From positions 310,001-374,000 of the forward strand of contig NZ_CP076545.1 in the NCBI RefSeq assembly GCF_018889955.1: a stretch of 64,000 bases of DNA, read 5' to 3'. Below, piece by piece: positions 46,521 through 55,984 of the stretch. The notes below the pieces were generated by a model. That model made no database searches and was not told the DNA's origin. It saw nothing but the letters and a program-made list of their open reading frames with translations. The stretch comes from Collinsella sp. zg1085. GTDB lineage: Bacteria; Actinomycetota; Coriobacteriia; Coriobacteriales; Coriobacteriaceae. Every line of letters starts with the position of its first letter. Position 1 is the stretch's first letter. The translations under genes were made by a program, and so were the position numbers.

Positions 46521-47480
46521 ATGTTTACCCTCGGCAAAGAGTTGCTCCACATGTACGAAGAGCCTGTCTTGCAGCTTGATATGGATATTCGGAAAGGCGA
46601 GACGTGTCTTTTGAGTCAGGGCAGTTATGAGTGGGGTACAGCGCGCACTGTGGCCGTACCTCTTGCACGTGATGCGGCGTTTTTCTTGGTTGATATTTTG
46701 CCTCAGCAGGAAGTTTGTCTACAAGAGTGCCCTGGGACGTGTCTATGTGCGAGTGTTATGTCTGAGGCCTCCGCGTCAATGCTTCCGCAGGCTCCGGCTC
46801 AGCCGTTGTGTAAACAGCGGAATGTGGGCGTGTTTGCTATGGACTGCCCTCGTGAGACGTATACCATGCAAAAAGATACTCACTATCTTTCATATACTTT
46901 TTGCTGGTTACCGAGCTACCTCGAGAGAATGAGTACCTTTGCTGGCGGAAGCTATGGACAGCTGTTCGAGCGCACAAGTCCTCAGTATCAAAATGATTTG
47001 CCTCGCGAGTTGGCACAGTTGTTACTCAATTTAGATGTCGGCCAAATTGAAGCCCCAGGCATGATGCCATATTTTCAAGGTATTGGGCTTCATGCGTTGT
47101 CGCTGCTCAATAGTTCTGTTCAGTCACACTACGATGCGCACCAGCGTTTTGGCTCACGCGAACAGCAGGTGGTAGTTGCTCAGGCAAAGGCACTTATGCA
47201 GCAAAACTTGTCAGCTTCGATTCATTTAGAAGATGTGGCTCATGATGTGTATGTAAGTCGGAGTTATTTGTGCGCTGCATTTAAGGCGGAGACAGGTTAC
47301 TCGGTGCTCGATTGGCTTCGTCGTGAGCGTATGGTGCGAGCGCAGGAGTTGTTGTTGCAGCCAAAAGTTCCCATTCGAGTAATTGCAGAGCAAGTTGGAT
47401 TTAAGCACCTTAGTAGCTTCTCGCAGTGCTTTAAAGCTCAAGTAGGTTGTTCACCGCGCGCATGGCGAGCTCAGCTATAA
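46521..47480 (+). CDS. AraC family transcriptional regulator
   Basis: 319 residues from ATG 46521 behind AGGAGG; the frame is open back to 46494 without a site. The C-terminal 100 residues are a double helix-turn-helix of the AraC type: LEDVAHDVYVSRSYLCAAFK, then IRVIAEQVGFKHLSSFSQCFK and the SPRAWR end. The N-terminal 210 residues are a poorly conserved sensor domain. It is divergent from the ABC pair, which it probably activates, as YbtA-like regulators do when bound to a siderophore (inference from layout). Confidence 0.9.
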   Translation: MFTLGKELLHMYEEPVLQLDMDIRKGETCLLSQGSYEWGTARTVAVPLARDAAFFLVDILPQQEVCLQECPGTCLCASVMSEASASMLPQAPAQPLCKQRNVGVFAMDCPRETYTMQKDTHYLSYTFCWLPSYLERMSTFAGGSYGQLFERTSPQYQNDLPRELAQLLLNLDVGQIEAPGMMPYFQGIGLHALSLLNSSVQSHYDAHQRFGSREQQVVVAQAKALMQQNLSASIHLEDVAHDVYVSRSYLCAAFKAETGYSVLDWLRRERMVRAQELLLQPKVPIRVIAEQVGFKHLSSFSQCFKAQVGCSPRAWRAQL

Positions 47481-47622
47481 GTTTTGCCTCAATTGAGTGC
47501 ACATGAATGCGTATAGAGAGTGGCAAATACGCAGTTTGGCGGGCTAGCTTGTATAAGCGCGGGTCATTTGGAGTATGACAGCTGAAATAACGTAGCGGTG
47601 CAGATTGGCGTGTTGCTTGCTT

Positions 47623-47684
47623 AAATGTCGCTATCAACGGTGAGTAGATGGGTGCCGCTCGATAGATTTAGTTGAAAGCGACAT
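47623..47684. repeat. dispersed 60-bp palindrome, copy 8
   Basis: ATGTCGCTATCAA (from 47625) is inverted as TTGAAAGCGACAT (47672-47684), between the convergent AraC and DeoR genes. Confidence 0.86.
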
Positions 47685-47726
47685 ATGCGCAATGTTGAGC
47701 TGGATAATAGAAATACCCGCAGCAAC

Positions 47727-48536
47727 TTATTCTGCTGTGTGAAGTCTCGGCCGTTGCTCGCTTGGCAGCTCGTCAATCATTGCAGCAAGCACACCTGCAG
47801 GATCGCGATCCATAACGATGTCGTCAAATTCAGAGAGCTCGGCAAACCGTATCATGCCCTGAGCAGCAACTTTACTGGCATCCAAAAGAGCAACGCGACG
47901 TTTGGCAGCTTGCAGCATGGCAGTTTTAACTTCAGCCATAGGGGGAAAATCTGTCATAAACCCACGCACAGGAACAAAACTTCCCGGACAGACAACGGCA
48001 AGGTCAACATGGAGCAGCGCAAGAGAGGCGTGTGCAAGTGGGCCATATACATATCGATGGCTTTTACGTACACACCCGCCGAGGACTATGGCATTTACCT
48101 GCGGCATGCTCTCATCGATGAAATCTGCAATGGTAAGATCAGGGGTAATGATTGTAAGGTCAGCGATGCCTTCAAGCGCGCGAACAAAGGCAAGAGCAGT
48201 GGTTCCCGAATCAACAAGCAGCGTGTCGTGAGCTTTAACAAGTGTGCGTGCAACCTGGGCAATTGCCTGTTTGGCCGGGGCATTGACGTTTATGCGCTTG
48301 TCTTGCACCGAGACAGTGAGTGTTCGCTGTAGAGAAATTGCTCCGCCATGCGTGCGTTGTAGTTTTCCGGCTTGGGCCAGGGCGTCAAGGTCAGAACGAA
48401 TAGTTACCGCACTGACCTTAAAGGTGCGAGCAAGCTCTGCTACATGGACAGCAGACTCATGGGTAAGGAGTTCAAGAATTGCGGCTTGTCGCTCTTGGGC
48501 AAAATTGACTGTATTCTTGCGGCTTGTGTGGCGCAT
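47727..48536 (-). CDS. DeoR family transcriptional regulator
   Basis: 269 residues. The N-terminal DeoR winged helix (RQAAILELLTHESAVHVAEL, then FKVSAVTIRSDLDAL) is followed by LQRTHGGAI and the C-terminal phosphosugar sensor domain (LLVDSGTTALAFVRAL, GGCVRK, DASKVA). DeoR proteins repress sugar-catabolic genes and are released by a phosphorylated sugar. It is divergent from the aldolase gene at 48855, with 318 bp between and paired operators (listed), so the aldolase is its likely target and it may control itself. GAAAGG precedes the start. Confidence 0.93.
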   Translation of the reverse strand: MRHTSRKNTVNFAQERQAAILELLTHESAVHVAELARTFKVSAVTIRSDLDALAQAGKLQRTHGGAISLQRTLTVSVQDKRINVNAPAKQAIAQVARTLVKAHDTLLVDSGTTALAFVRALEGIADLTIITPDLTIADFIDESMPQVNAIVLGGCVRKSHRYVYGPLAHASLALLHVDLAVVCPGSFVPVRGFMTDFPPMAEVKTAMLQAAKRRVALLDASKVAAQGMIRFAELSEFDDIVMDRDPAGVLAAMIDELPSEQRPRLHTAE

Positions 48537-48584
48537 ATGGACTCTGGCCTTTCGTAGTAAATTTGCTCTTTCTTTTAGAATAAG

Positions 48585-48705
48585 AAAACGAAAGTATAAT
48601 CATCTACGTACTAGGAGACTCTGGACAAGAATATAATACTTACTGATAGATTCTTCAAAAGATGCGGGCACAATCAAATATTTAACTTGCTTTTACTTTC
48701 GTTTT
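48585..48705. promoter_or_regulatory. inverted operator pair between deoR-type regulator and aldolase
   Basis: AAAACGAAAGTA (48585-48596) and its exact inverse TACTTTCGTTTT (48694-48705) lie near each divergent gene; a third related TTTCGTAGTAA is at 48550-48560. TTTCGTTTT-like words are typical operators of DeoR-family sugar regulators. The pair, 109 bp apart centre to centre, could allow a repression loop across both promoters. The rest of the 318-bp spacer shows nothing else. Confidence 0.6.
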
Positions 48706-48854
48706 ACTCAAAGTATACAGCGCATAAGCGGCACAAAGCTGCCCTATATATAGGTGCGCTCGCGTACAATGGCTTTAGTGTTTGTTTGGTATCAGATATG
48801 TCGCTGATAGCGCCACTGATAGCAATAGCTGCCTATGAGAAAGAAGGGCTTATT

Positions 48855-49706
48855 ATGCTGGTAACTACAAGGGAGATGCTTCAGGATGCACGTAAACATC
48901 ACTATGGTGTTGGTGCATTTAATGTTGAAAATCTCGAGTTTGTCATGGCAATTCTGGCTGCTGCAGAAGAAACAAAATCGCCGGTCATTATGCAAACAAC
49001 GCCAGGAACCATCAAAACTGCTGGTCTTGACTATTTTTATGGCATGGTAGCCGCAGCTGCTGCACGTACGGATGTTCCAGTGGCGCTGCATCTTGATCAC
49101 GGCGACGGCTTTGAGCGTTGCATGCAGGCAATGAAAACAGGATATACCTCGGTTATGATTGACGGCTCGCATGTGCCCTTTGAGGAAAATATTGCGGTAA
49201 CCGCACCAGTGGCTCGTGTGGGACGCGCTCTTGGCATTCCGGTTGAGGCTGAGCTTGGCAAGGTTGGCGGCAAAGAGGACGATGGTCCTTCCGTTGAGGG
49301 AGAAAACCCTTATACCGACCCTGACGAGGCTGTCGAGTTTGTTGAGCGCACCGGTTGCACCAGCTTAGCTATTGGTGTTGGCACGGCACACGGCATCTAT
49401 GCGGGAACGCCACATATTCAGCAAGATGTTGTAAAGGCCATTGCTTCCAAGCTGGATATTCCGCTGGTATTGCACGGAACCTCAGGTGTGCCTGATGAGC
49501 AGGTTGCTGAGGCCATCCAAAACGGTATTTGCAAGGTGAACTATGCAACCGAGTTGCGCCAAGCATATACCAAGGGATACCAGGACTTTGTTGCTGCTCA
49601 TCCTGAGAATTTTGACCCTAAAAAGCCAGCGCATCAAGGTATGGACGAGATTGTCAAGATTGTCAAAATCCGCATGCAAAATCTTGGGTCGGTTGGTCGC
49701 GCTTAG
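48855..49706 (+). CDS. class II fructose/tagatose-bisphosphate aldolase (GatY/KbaY type)
   Basis: 283 residues from ATG 48855 (GAAGGGC site); the frame opens upstream at 48687 inside the operator region and is not used. Zinc aldolase signatures: VPVALHLDHGDG (metal His and catalytic Asp), GYTSVMIDGSH, EAELGKVGGKEDD, LAIGVGTAHG, LVLHGTSGVPDEQ. It splits fructose- or tagatose-1,6-bisphosphate to dihydroxyacetone phosphate and glyceraldehyde phosphate. The length and the YGVGAFNVEN start are of the short GatY/KbaY/FbaA-like branch. Regulation by a DeoR protein favours an inducible hexose or hexitol route, but no transport genes are adjacent. Confidence 0.92.
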   Translation: MLVTTREMLQDARKHHYGVGAFNVENLEFVMAILAAAEETKSPVIMQTTPGTIKTAGLDYFYGMVAAAAARTDVPVALHLDHGDGFERCMQAMKTGYTSVMIDGSHVPFEENIAVTAPVARVGRALGIPVEAELGKVGGKEDDGPSVEGENPYTDPDEAVEFVERTGCTSLAIGVGTAHGIYAGTPHIQQDVVKAIASKLDIPLVLHGTSGVPDEQVAEAIQNGICKVNYATELRQAYTKGYQDFVAAHPENFDPKKPAHQGMDEIVKIVKIRMQNLGSVGRA

Positions 49707-49750
49707 GTTGCGCTTAGGTCGCGTACTTTAGCCAAGAGAATTGAGCTAGA

Positions 49751-49788
49751 GACCCCCGCATGTTACATTCGCTGTAGCATCGGGGGTC
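49751..49788 (+). terminator. hairpin after the aldolase gene
   Basis: GACCCCCGCATGTTAC (49751-49766) pairs with GTAGCATCGGGGGTC (to 49788) with small mismatches. There is no T tract. It is placed 44 bp after the stop codon. Confidence 0.55.
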
Positions 49789-49880
49789 CAATGCTATGTA
49801 GTCCTTCCAAGGCGGCGCAACTAACATGTACTGGTGGTTGTGCGCGGACACCACGCCTTACAAACTGACGATGGAGTCCT

Positions 49881-51008
49881 ATGGCTGTCAAAACTACTGC
49901 TGCGTGTGACCAACCCTTATCATCGAGTGAACAACATGCGAGCAGCTGCAACAACTGCACCACCGTTCGATGCACCGCGGCTTCGCCTGTCGATACCGGC
50001 TTGAGTACTGAGCGAGCCGCACGTAGTCCCCGCAATTGCCATGCGCACCCCAATCAAGCGATGCTTAACGACCCCATAATACCGCCTGAGGACCGTTTGC
50101 CTGGTGCCTTGCGCGGTGCGGGAGCGCGTCCACCTATCTTTTGGAAATCCCTACTAGTTATCATGGCACTTATTTGGGGATTCTCGTTTTATGTCATGAA
50201 AGAGATTCTTGATACGCTGCCGCCTTCATATATGCTCGCTGTCCGGTTTTTGGTATCAGCCCTTGTGCTGGGAATACTGTTCTTCAAGCGTATACGCGCA
50301 CACTTTAGAGCACGCACGCTGTGGTGGGGCATGTTGCTCGGTGCGCTTATGTGGGCAGGTTATACCTTTTTGTCTTTGGGTCTTGTTGAAACAACGGCAG
50401 GAAAAAACGCGTTTCTAACCGGTACTTACTGCGTTATGGTGCCCTTTGTGGCTCATCTTGTGACGGGTGAGACGCTGACACGTTATAACGTAGGCGCAGC
50501 GCTGCTTTGTTTAGCAGGCATAGGGTTTGTTGCACTCGATAATTTTTCGCTGGCAACAGGCGATTTGCTAACGCTCATTGGCGCGCTGTTTTTTGCACTG
50601 CAAATTGCATATATGTCAAAGGCTGGCACTAACTTTGACATTAATGTTTTAACGTTTTGGATGTTTCTGGTAATCGGTGTGCTCAGCTTAAACTTAGGCA
50701 TGCTAACCGAAACAGCTCCTCCGTCTTCGGCGTGGACTCCGTCGTTTGTGGGCATGTTGCTGTTTTTGGCAATTATTTGTACCTGTGTGGGTCTTCTTAT
50801 TCAAAACTTGGCAGTTGCACACGTTCCGGCATCGACAGCATCGTTGCTGCTGTCGCTCGAGTCTCCTTCAGGTGTCTTTTTCTCGGTGATGCTTGCCGGC
50901 GAGTTGTTGTCTGGCCGTTTGCTTGTGGGTTTTGGGCTTATCTTCTTTTCAATTATTGTGGCAGAAACAAAGCTTGCGTTTTTATTTCGCACAAGCAGGC
51001 GAGCTTAG
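49881..51008 (+). CDS. DMT superfamily (EamA) transporter with Cys-rich N-terminal tail
   Basis: 375 residues from ATG 49881, with GATGGAG upstream. Ten membrane segments from about residue 90 (SLLVIMALIWGFSFYVMKE) to 365 form two EamA repeats, the second starting near 225. The family exports or takes up small metabolites such as amino acids. The first 85 residues are unusual: polar and with several cysteines (CNNC, VRC, RNCH). The ATG at 50061 would remove most of this but lacks a ribosome site, so the tail may be real. Substrate unknown. Confidence 0.85.
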   Translation: MAVKTTAACDQPLSSSEQHASSCNNCTTVRCTAASPVDTGLSTERAARSPRNCHAHPNQAMLNDPIIPPEDRLPGALRGAGARPPIFWKSLLVIMALIWGFSFYVMKEILDTLPPSYMLAVRFLVSALVLGILFFKRIRAHFRARTLWWGMLLGALMWAGYTFLSLGLVETTAGKNAFLTGTYCVMVPFVAHLVTGETLTRYNVGAALLCLAGIGFVALDNFSLATGDLLTLIGALFFALQIAYMSKAGTNFDINVLTFWMFLVIGVLSLNLGMLTETAPPSSAWTPSFVGMLLFLAIICTCVGLLIQNLAVAHVPASTASLLLSLESPSGVFFSVMLAGELLSGRLLVGFGLIFFSIIVAETKLAFLFRTSRRA

Positions 51009-51106
51009 CGCGCTGGCTTGCATCTAGGTGGTCGCGCGAATAAACACGGCTCATTTACACCCACGCGCGTGTTGAGCGCATGCCGTGCCGCACAGCAGAC
51101 GAAAGT

Positions 51107-51143
51107 ACCGGTATACTAGCCGGTGATAAAAGACCGGAGAGGA
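51107..51143 (+). promoter_or_regulatory. hisS promoter -10 flanked by ACCGG inverted repeats
   Basis: TATACT (51112-51117) lies between ACCGG (51107-51111) and CCGGT (51120-51124). CCGGT can also pair with ACCGG at 51133-51137, which adjoins the ribosome site GGAGAGGA. This allows either an operator over the -10 or a short leader hairpin. No T-box is present. Confidence 0.35.
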
Positions 51144-51149
51144 TGCACT

Positions 51150-52460
51150 ATGCAAGCACAAAAGGCAGAGGGTACCAAAGACCTTATGGGCAATGAGATG
51201 CGCGCTTGGATGCGCATGCAAGAGATTGCAGGCACTATCTTTTCACGCGCTGGCTTTGAGCGCATTGAAACCCCTGCGCTTGAACAACTCGATGTCTTTG
51301 TGCATGGTATTGGTCAGTCAACTGACGTTGTGCGCAAGGAGATGTTTCGGGTCTTCTCGGGTGCCAATTTTGAGCGTGTGCTTGAAATGGGAAGTGATAC
51401 GGCGCTTAAAGCTAAGCAGCGTCTTGCCCTGCGTCCTGAGGGAACGGCAGGCGTGGTGCGCTCAATTGTTGAGAATCACCTGGTACCTCAGGGTGCTGCA
51501 CCGTTCAAAGGCTATTATGCAGAGGCGATGTTTCGTGGCGAGCGGCCGCAAAAAGGTCGTTTGCGTCAGTTTCACCAGATTGGCCTTGAGTGGATTGGCG
51601 CTTCGGATGCCGCCGCTGATGCTGAGTGCATCATGATGCTTATTGATTTTTATCAGGCAGTGGGTTTTGGTGCGAGTGATATGCGTTTGCTTATTAATTC
51701 GATGGGCGATCCGGCGTGCCGACCGGCATATCGTGAGCTTGTACGCAGCTTTATTTTGGAACACAAGGACGAGATGTGCGATGAGTGCCTTGAGCGTGCT
51801 GAGATAAATCCTTTGCGTGCCTTTGACTGTAAAAATGAGCACTGCCAACTTGTGATGAAGGACGCACCCCTTGCACCGGAACACCTATGCGCCGACTGTG
51901 ACGAGCATTATGCTCAAGTTAAGGCATATCTTGATAGAGCAGGTATAAGCTATGTTGAGGACCCAACGCTTGTGCGTGGCCTTGATTATTACACCCGCAC
52001 GGTATTTGAGGTTGAAGTGCCCGGAGCCGGTGTTGGTTCAATTGGCGGCGGTGGTCGCTATGACGGGCTGGTTGAGCTTGAAGGCGGCAAGCACACGCCC
52101 AGCGTGGGTTTTGCCCTTGGTTTTGAGCGCGTGTATCTTGCTCTTGAGGCACTTGGCAAGCCTTTTATGGTAGATAAGGGTACTGGGATTTTTGTGGCAA
52201 CAACTGGACCAGATATGCGCCTAGAAGCTTTTTCGATTTGCCGTAAATTGCGGCAAGCCGGCTGGTATGTTGAAGCTGACTACCAGCAGCGTTCACTCAA
52301 GAGTCAGTTTAAGCTGGCCGATAAGTTGGGTGTGAGCCATATTCTGGTGCTTGGAGCTAATGAGCTGGCAGAAGGCTGTATCAAGCTACGCGATATGCAA
52401 ACGCACGAAGAGACTCTTATCAAGCGAGATTCTTTGCTCGAAGAGCTTGCTGCTCTATAA
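51150..52460 (+). CDS. hisS: histidyl-tRNA synthetase
   Basis: 436 residues from ATG 51150 behind GAGAGGA; the open frame from 51123 includes the promoter region. A class II synthetase charging tRNA-His. N-terminal GTKDLMGNEM, motif 2 (FRGERPQKGRLRQFHQIGLE), the histidine-binding signature LVRGLDYYTRTVFEV, motif 3 SVGFALGFERVYLAL, and a C-terminal anticodon-binding domain (from about 335). AMRPEGTAGVVR-type motif is ALRPEGTAGVVR here. The canonical length supports the start. It appears monocistronic. Confidence 0.97.
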   Translation: MQAQKAEGTKDLMGNEMRAWMRMQEIAGTIFSRAGFERIETPALEQLDVFVHGIGQSTDVVRKEMFRVFSGANFERVLEMGSDTALKAKQRLALRPEGTAGVVRSIVENHLVPQGAAPFKGYYAEAMFRGERPQKGRLRQFHQIGLEWIGASDAAADAECIMMLIDFYQAVGFGASDMRLLINSMGDPACRPAYRELVRSFILEHKDEMCDECLERAEINPLRAFDCKNEHCQLVMKDAPLAPEHLCADCDEHYAQVKAYLDRAGISYVEDPTLVRGLDYYTRTVFEVEVPGAGVGSIGGGGRYDGLVELEGGKHTPSVGFALGFERVYLALEALGKPFMVDKGTGIFVATTGPDMRLEAFSICRKLRQAGWYVEADYQQRSLKSQFKLADKLGVSHILVLGANELAEGCIKLRDMQTHEETLIKRDSLLEELAAL

Positions 52461-52711
52461 GCATGTCCTGCTCGCATGATGGCAGTGCGCAATGCATGAG
52501 TATCAACTGCTTTGGCAAGCCGGATAGAATCTGGGGCGATGCCTCAGAGAGCTTGCTTGCTTGCCATAAGACCGTGCTCATGCAATTTGTATCAGCAGAT
52601 AGTTTTCGAGCTCTAAATGTAACAAAGCATTGACAACAGCGCTTGAAACCACGCTTGAGCCAACTGCAGCGTATAATTGAGCGAGCTATAATCTATCAGG
52701 AAGGATTGGCC

Positions 52712-55468
52712 TTGTCTGAGATTGCAGAGATTGATATTCCTGAGAGCTTGCGCGATAACTTGGCGCTTTTTTTGCGTCTTGAGCGCAAAGTGCTCAATGA
52801 GTACGACCCACAGGTTTGTGAGCTTTTTGACAAACTGCTCAGCCATGTTGTGTTGGCTAATGAAGGAAACCCTGGTGCCGATGCAGCTCTTGAAACAATT
52901 GACGCTGAGGGTATACCTACCGGATCCGGAATAGGTGCCGAGGCCTTTCGCGATGCCGTAGCGCTTATTGATACGCTTGACCTAGACCACGCTCAGATGC
53001 TTGTACGTGCGTTTACGTCGTTCTTCCATCTGGCTAATTTGGCAGAAGAGAACTACCGTGTTGCCGCGCTGCGTGAGCGTGAGAGCTTGGTAACGCTTAG
53101 CGATGAGACAGAAGCTGGAGACGCTTTTGTGCTGCCAACACAGGTTGACCCTGCCAATGAGCTTACGGTTGCTTTTAAGCGCTTGGTTGATGAAGTGGGA
53201 CAAGAAGAGGCCTTGCGCTTGCTCAACCAGCTGGAGTTTCATCCGGTCTTTACGGCACACCCCACCGAGGCGCGTCGTAAGGCGGTTGAGGGCAAGATTC
53301 GCCGTTTAGCAAAGCTGCTTGAAGAGCGCCCTCATGTAGGTGGCACCGATCTTTTAGAAAATGAGCGTCACATGTTGCAAGAGATTGACGCTCTGGTGCG
53401 CACGTCGCTTATTGCGCGTAAAAAGCCTACTCCAGTTGAGGAAGCCTCAACGATTCTTGAGATTTTTGACCGCACCCTATTTGACACAATCCCTCTGGTA
53501 TATCGCCGCTTTGACAATTGGCTGCTCGGCGATAAAGCAGGAACAGTTCCTCCTGTTTGTCCGGCATTTTTTCACCCAGGGAGTTGGATTGGCACTGACC
53601 GCGATGGCAATCCTAACGTAACTGCAAAGGTGAGCCGTGAGGTGGCGCGCACCTATGCTGAGCATATTCTTGCCAAGCTTGAGCATAAATGCCGCCGCGT
53701 GGGTCGTAATCTCACGCTTGAAGTAACGTATACCAACCCCTCAAAAGAGCTGCTTGACCTTTGGAATCATCAGGTTGAGATGAGCGAGGTAATTACCACA
53801 CGCGCTGCTGGAATTTCGGCACATGAAATGCATCGCGCTGTAATGCTTGTTATGGCGGAGCGTCTCAGTGCAACAATTCGTCGCAACGCCGATACTATGT
53901 ATAAAAACGCTGAGGAGTTTCTTGCTGATTTGCGCGTTGTGCAGCGCTCCCTTGCTGAGGCTGGCGCTGTGCGCGCAGCATATGGACCTGTTCAAACGCT
54001 TATTTGGCAGGTTGAGACCTTTGGTTTTCATTTGGTTGAAACTGAGTTCCGTCAACATTCAGTGGTGCACGCGCGGGCTTTGGCAGATATTCGCGCGCAT
54101 GGTCGAAACGGCGAGCACGGTGCACTTGACCCTATGACGCGTGAGGTACTAGATGCGTTTAGGGCACTTGGCATGATTCAGCGCCGTTATGGCATCAAGG
54201 CCGCGCGGCGCTATATCATCTCGTTCACCAAGAGTGCGCAAGACGTGGCTGATGTGTATGAGCTTGCACAGCTGGCCTTTTCGCATGAAGCTGATGTGCC
54301 TGAGATAGACGCCATTCCGCTATTTGAGCAGCTTGAAGACCTCGAAAACTGTATTGATGTGCTTGATGGCATGCTAAAGGTTCCGGCGGTGCAGGCGCGT
54401 TTGGCATGCACAGGCCGGCGTATGGAAATCATGCTGGGCTATTCTGATTCTTCAAAAGATGCAGGACCGACAACTGCAACCCTTGCTCTGCATACGGCTG
54501 AGGAGCGTATCGTTGCCTGGGCAGCCCAGAACGATATTCAGCTTGTGCTCATGCATGGTCGTGGCGGTGCTGTTGGTCGTGGTGGAGGTCCTGCTAACCG
54601 TGCGGTACTTGCCCAGCCTAAAGGCTCGGTCAACAGCTGCTTTAAGCTAACCGAGCAAGGTGAAGTTATCTTTGCGCGCTACGGTAACCAGGCGCTTGCT
54701 GCGCGCCATGTTGAGAGCGTTGCCGCGGCAACCTTGCTTACCAGTGCTCCATCGGTTGAGCGTATCAATACTGAGATGACCAACAAGTACGCCTCTATGG
54801 CAGAAACCTTGTCTAAACTCTCGCATCAGAGCTTCCTTGAGCTGTTGCATAGCGAAGACTTTACGCCGTGGTTTAGTACGGTAACGCCGCTTACCGAGGT
54901 AGGCTTGCTGCCTATTGGCAGTCGTCCCGCAAAACGTGGTCTAGGTGCAAAATCCCTTGATGACCTGCGTACTATTCCGTGGGTATTTAGCTGGAGCCAG
55001 GCGCGTATTAACCTAGCTGCGTGGTATGGCTTGGGCTCTGCCTGTGAGCAGCTGGGCAATCTTGCCTTGTTGCAGCAGGCATATCGTGAATGGCCGCTAT
55101 TCAGCACCTTTATTGACAATATTGAGATGTCAATTGCAAAGACTGACCAGCGTATCGCCAAAATGTATCTTGCCTTGGGTGGACGCGAAGATTTGGCAGT
55201 TAAGGTATTTCATGAGATGAGCCTTACCCGCAAATGGACGCTTGCTATTGTTGGTGATGAGTGGCCGCTTGAGCATCGGCGAGTGCTCGGCCGCGCGGTG
55301 CGCATGCGAAACCCCTACGTTGATGCACTCTCTTTGGCACAGGTGCGTGCACTTCGTGAGGTGCGCATGCGGCAAGAGGAGCTTTCTGAAGAGGCTAAGG
55401 CAAACTACTTGAGCCTTATTTTGGCAACGGTAGCAGGAGTATCAGCTGGTTTGCAAAATACCGGCTGA
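52712..55468 (+). CDS. ppc: phosphoenolpyruvate carboxylase
   Basis: 918 residues. No ATG is available near the start: the best choice is TTG 52712, six bases after AGGAAGGA (52698-52705); TTG 52643 lies before that site. It adds bicarbonate to PEP to give oxaloacetate, the anaplerotic entry to aspartate-family amino acids. Catalytic His in VFTAHPTEARRK, the LGYSDSSKDAG stretch, the glycine loop MHGRGGAVGRGGG and the C-terminal MRNPYVDAL ... LQNTG (allosteric-site end) are all present. Full length for the bacterial form. A rare start codon combined with a good ribosome site may lower expression. Confidence 0.96.
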   Translation: MSEIAEIDIPESLRDNLALFLRLERKVLNEYDPQVCELFDKLLSHVVLANEGNPGADAALETIDAEGIPTGSGIGAEAFRDAVALIDTLDLDHAQMLVRAFTSFFHLANLAEENYRVAALRERESLVTLSDETEAGDAFVLPTQVDPANELTVAFKRLVDEVGQEEALRLLNQLEFHPVFTAHPTEARRKAVEGKIRRLAKLLEERPHVGGTDLLENERHMLQEIDALVRTSLIARKKPTPVEEASTILEIFDRTLFDTIPLVYRRFDNWLLGDKAGTVPPVCPAFFHPGSWIGTDRDGNPNVTAKVSREVARTYAEHILAKLEHKCRRVGRNLTLEVTYTNPSKELLDLWNHQVEMSEVITTRAAGISAHEMHRAVMLVMAERLSATIRRNADTMYKNAEEFLADLRVVQRSLAEAGAVRAAYGPVQTLIWQVETFGFHLVETEFRQHSVVHARALADIRAHGRNGEHGALDPMTREVLDAFRALGMIQRRYGIKAARRYIISFTKSAQDVADVYELAQLAFSHEADVPEIDAIPLFEQLEDLENCIDVLDGMLKVPAVQARLACTGRRMEIMLGYSDSSKDAGPTTATLALHTAEERIVAWAAQNDIQLVLMHGRGGAVGRGGGPANRAVLAQPKGSVNSCFKLTEQGEVIFARYGNQALAARHVESVAAATLLTSAPSVERINTEMTNKYASMAETLSKLSHQSFLELLHSEDFTPWFSTVTPLTEVGLLPIGSRPAKRGLGAKSLDDLRTIPWVFSWSQARINLAAWYGLGSACEQLGNLALLQQAYREWPLFSTFIDNIEMSIAKTDQRIAKMYLALGGREDLAVKVFHEMSLTRKWTLAIVGDEWPLEHRRVLGRAVRMRNPYVDALSLAQVRALREVRMRQEELSEEAKANYLSLILATVAGVSAGLQNTG

Positions 55469-55515
55469 TGTGCGTTGTGGGAGAGGGTAAAAGAGCTGCA
55501 TAGCTCAGATATGGG

Positions 55516-55815
55516 CTAGGGCAGCTCGATATGCTTTATATCCTTCTTGTGACTCTTGCGATAGAGCGAAAAGCGATGTCCAATAACTTGCACCACATCA
55601 GCTTCAAGCTGCTCAGCTAAGGCTTCGGCTGCCTCGCGAGCAGTGAGCTCGCTGCCGTCTTGAACACCACATTTGATGAGCTCATGCGCCTCAAGGGCAT
55701 CTTCAACCTGTTTACGCACGCCATCGGTAATATCGGCTTTGCCCACAAATACCGAGGGGTTTGCATGATGTACGAGGCTTCGCAAATATCGAACTTGCTT
55801 TCCAGAGAGTGCCAT
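55516..55815 (-). CDS. yhbY: YhbY/CRM-domain RNA-binding protein
   Basis: 99 residues from the ATG at 55815; an upstream frame to 55875 has no site. A single CRM domain: LSGKQVRYLRSLVHHANPSV, VGKADITDG, ELIKCGV and the end IGHRFSLYRKS (G-x-x-x-x-L-Y-R). The family binds the pre-50S ribosomal subunit. The usual GxxG loop is GKAD, with the second glycine altered. Convergent with ppc, 47 bp apart; upstream is the PFL gene on the same strand. Confidence 0.92.
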   Translation of the reverse strand: MALSGKQVRYLRSLVHHANPSVFVGKADITDGVRKQVEDALEAHELIKCGVQDGSELTAREAAEALAEQLEADVVQVIGHRFSLYRKSHKKDIKHIELP

Positions 55816-55984
55816 GTGTATTCCAATCTTGCCCTGAGCAATTAAACATATCCATGATGGAGCATACTGTAACACAGCCGCAGCCAGCGGCGCGCTTTAA
55901 GCTCCATTGGCAGTATGCCTGAGAGCGCGTGTCATCGCCCGTGCTATGTGTGTGGTGCGTTATGGGTACTAGCTTGGAGCTCCG

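Noticed and set aside
51009-51149. T-box leader before hisS
   Set aside because: No TGGNACCGCG T-box sequence or specifier stem; the spacer is only 141 bp.
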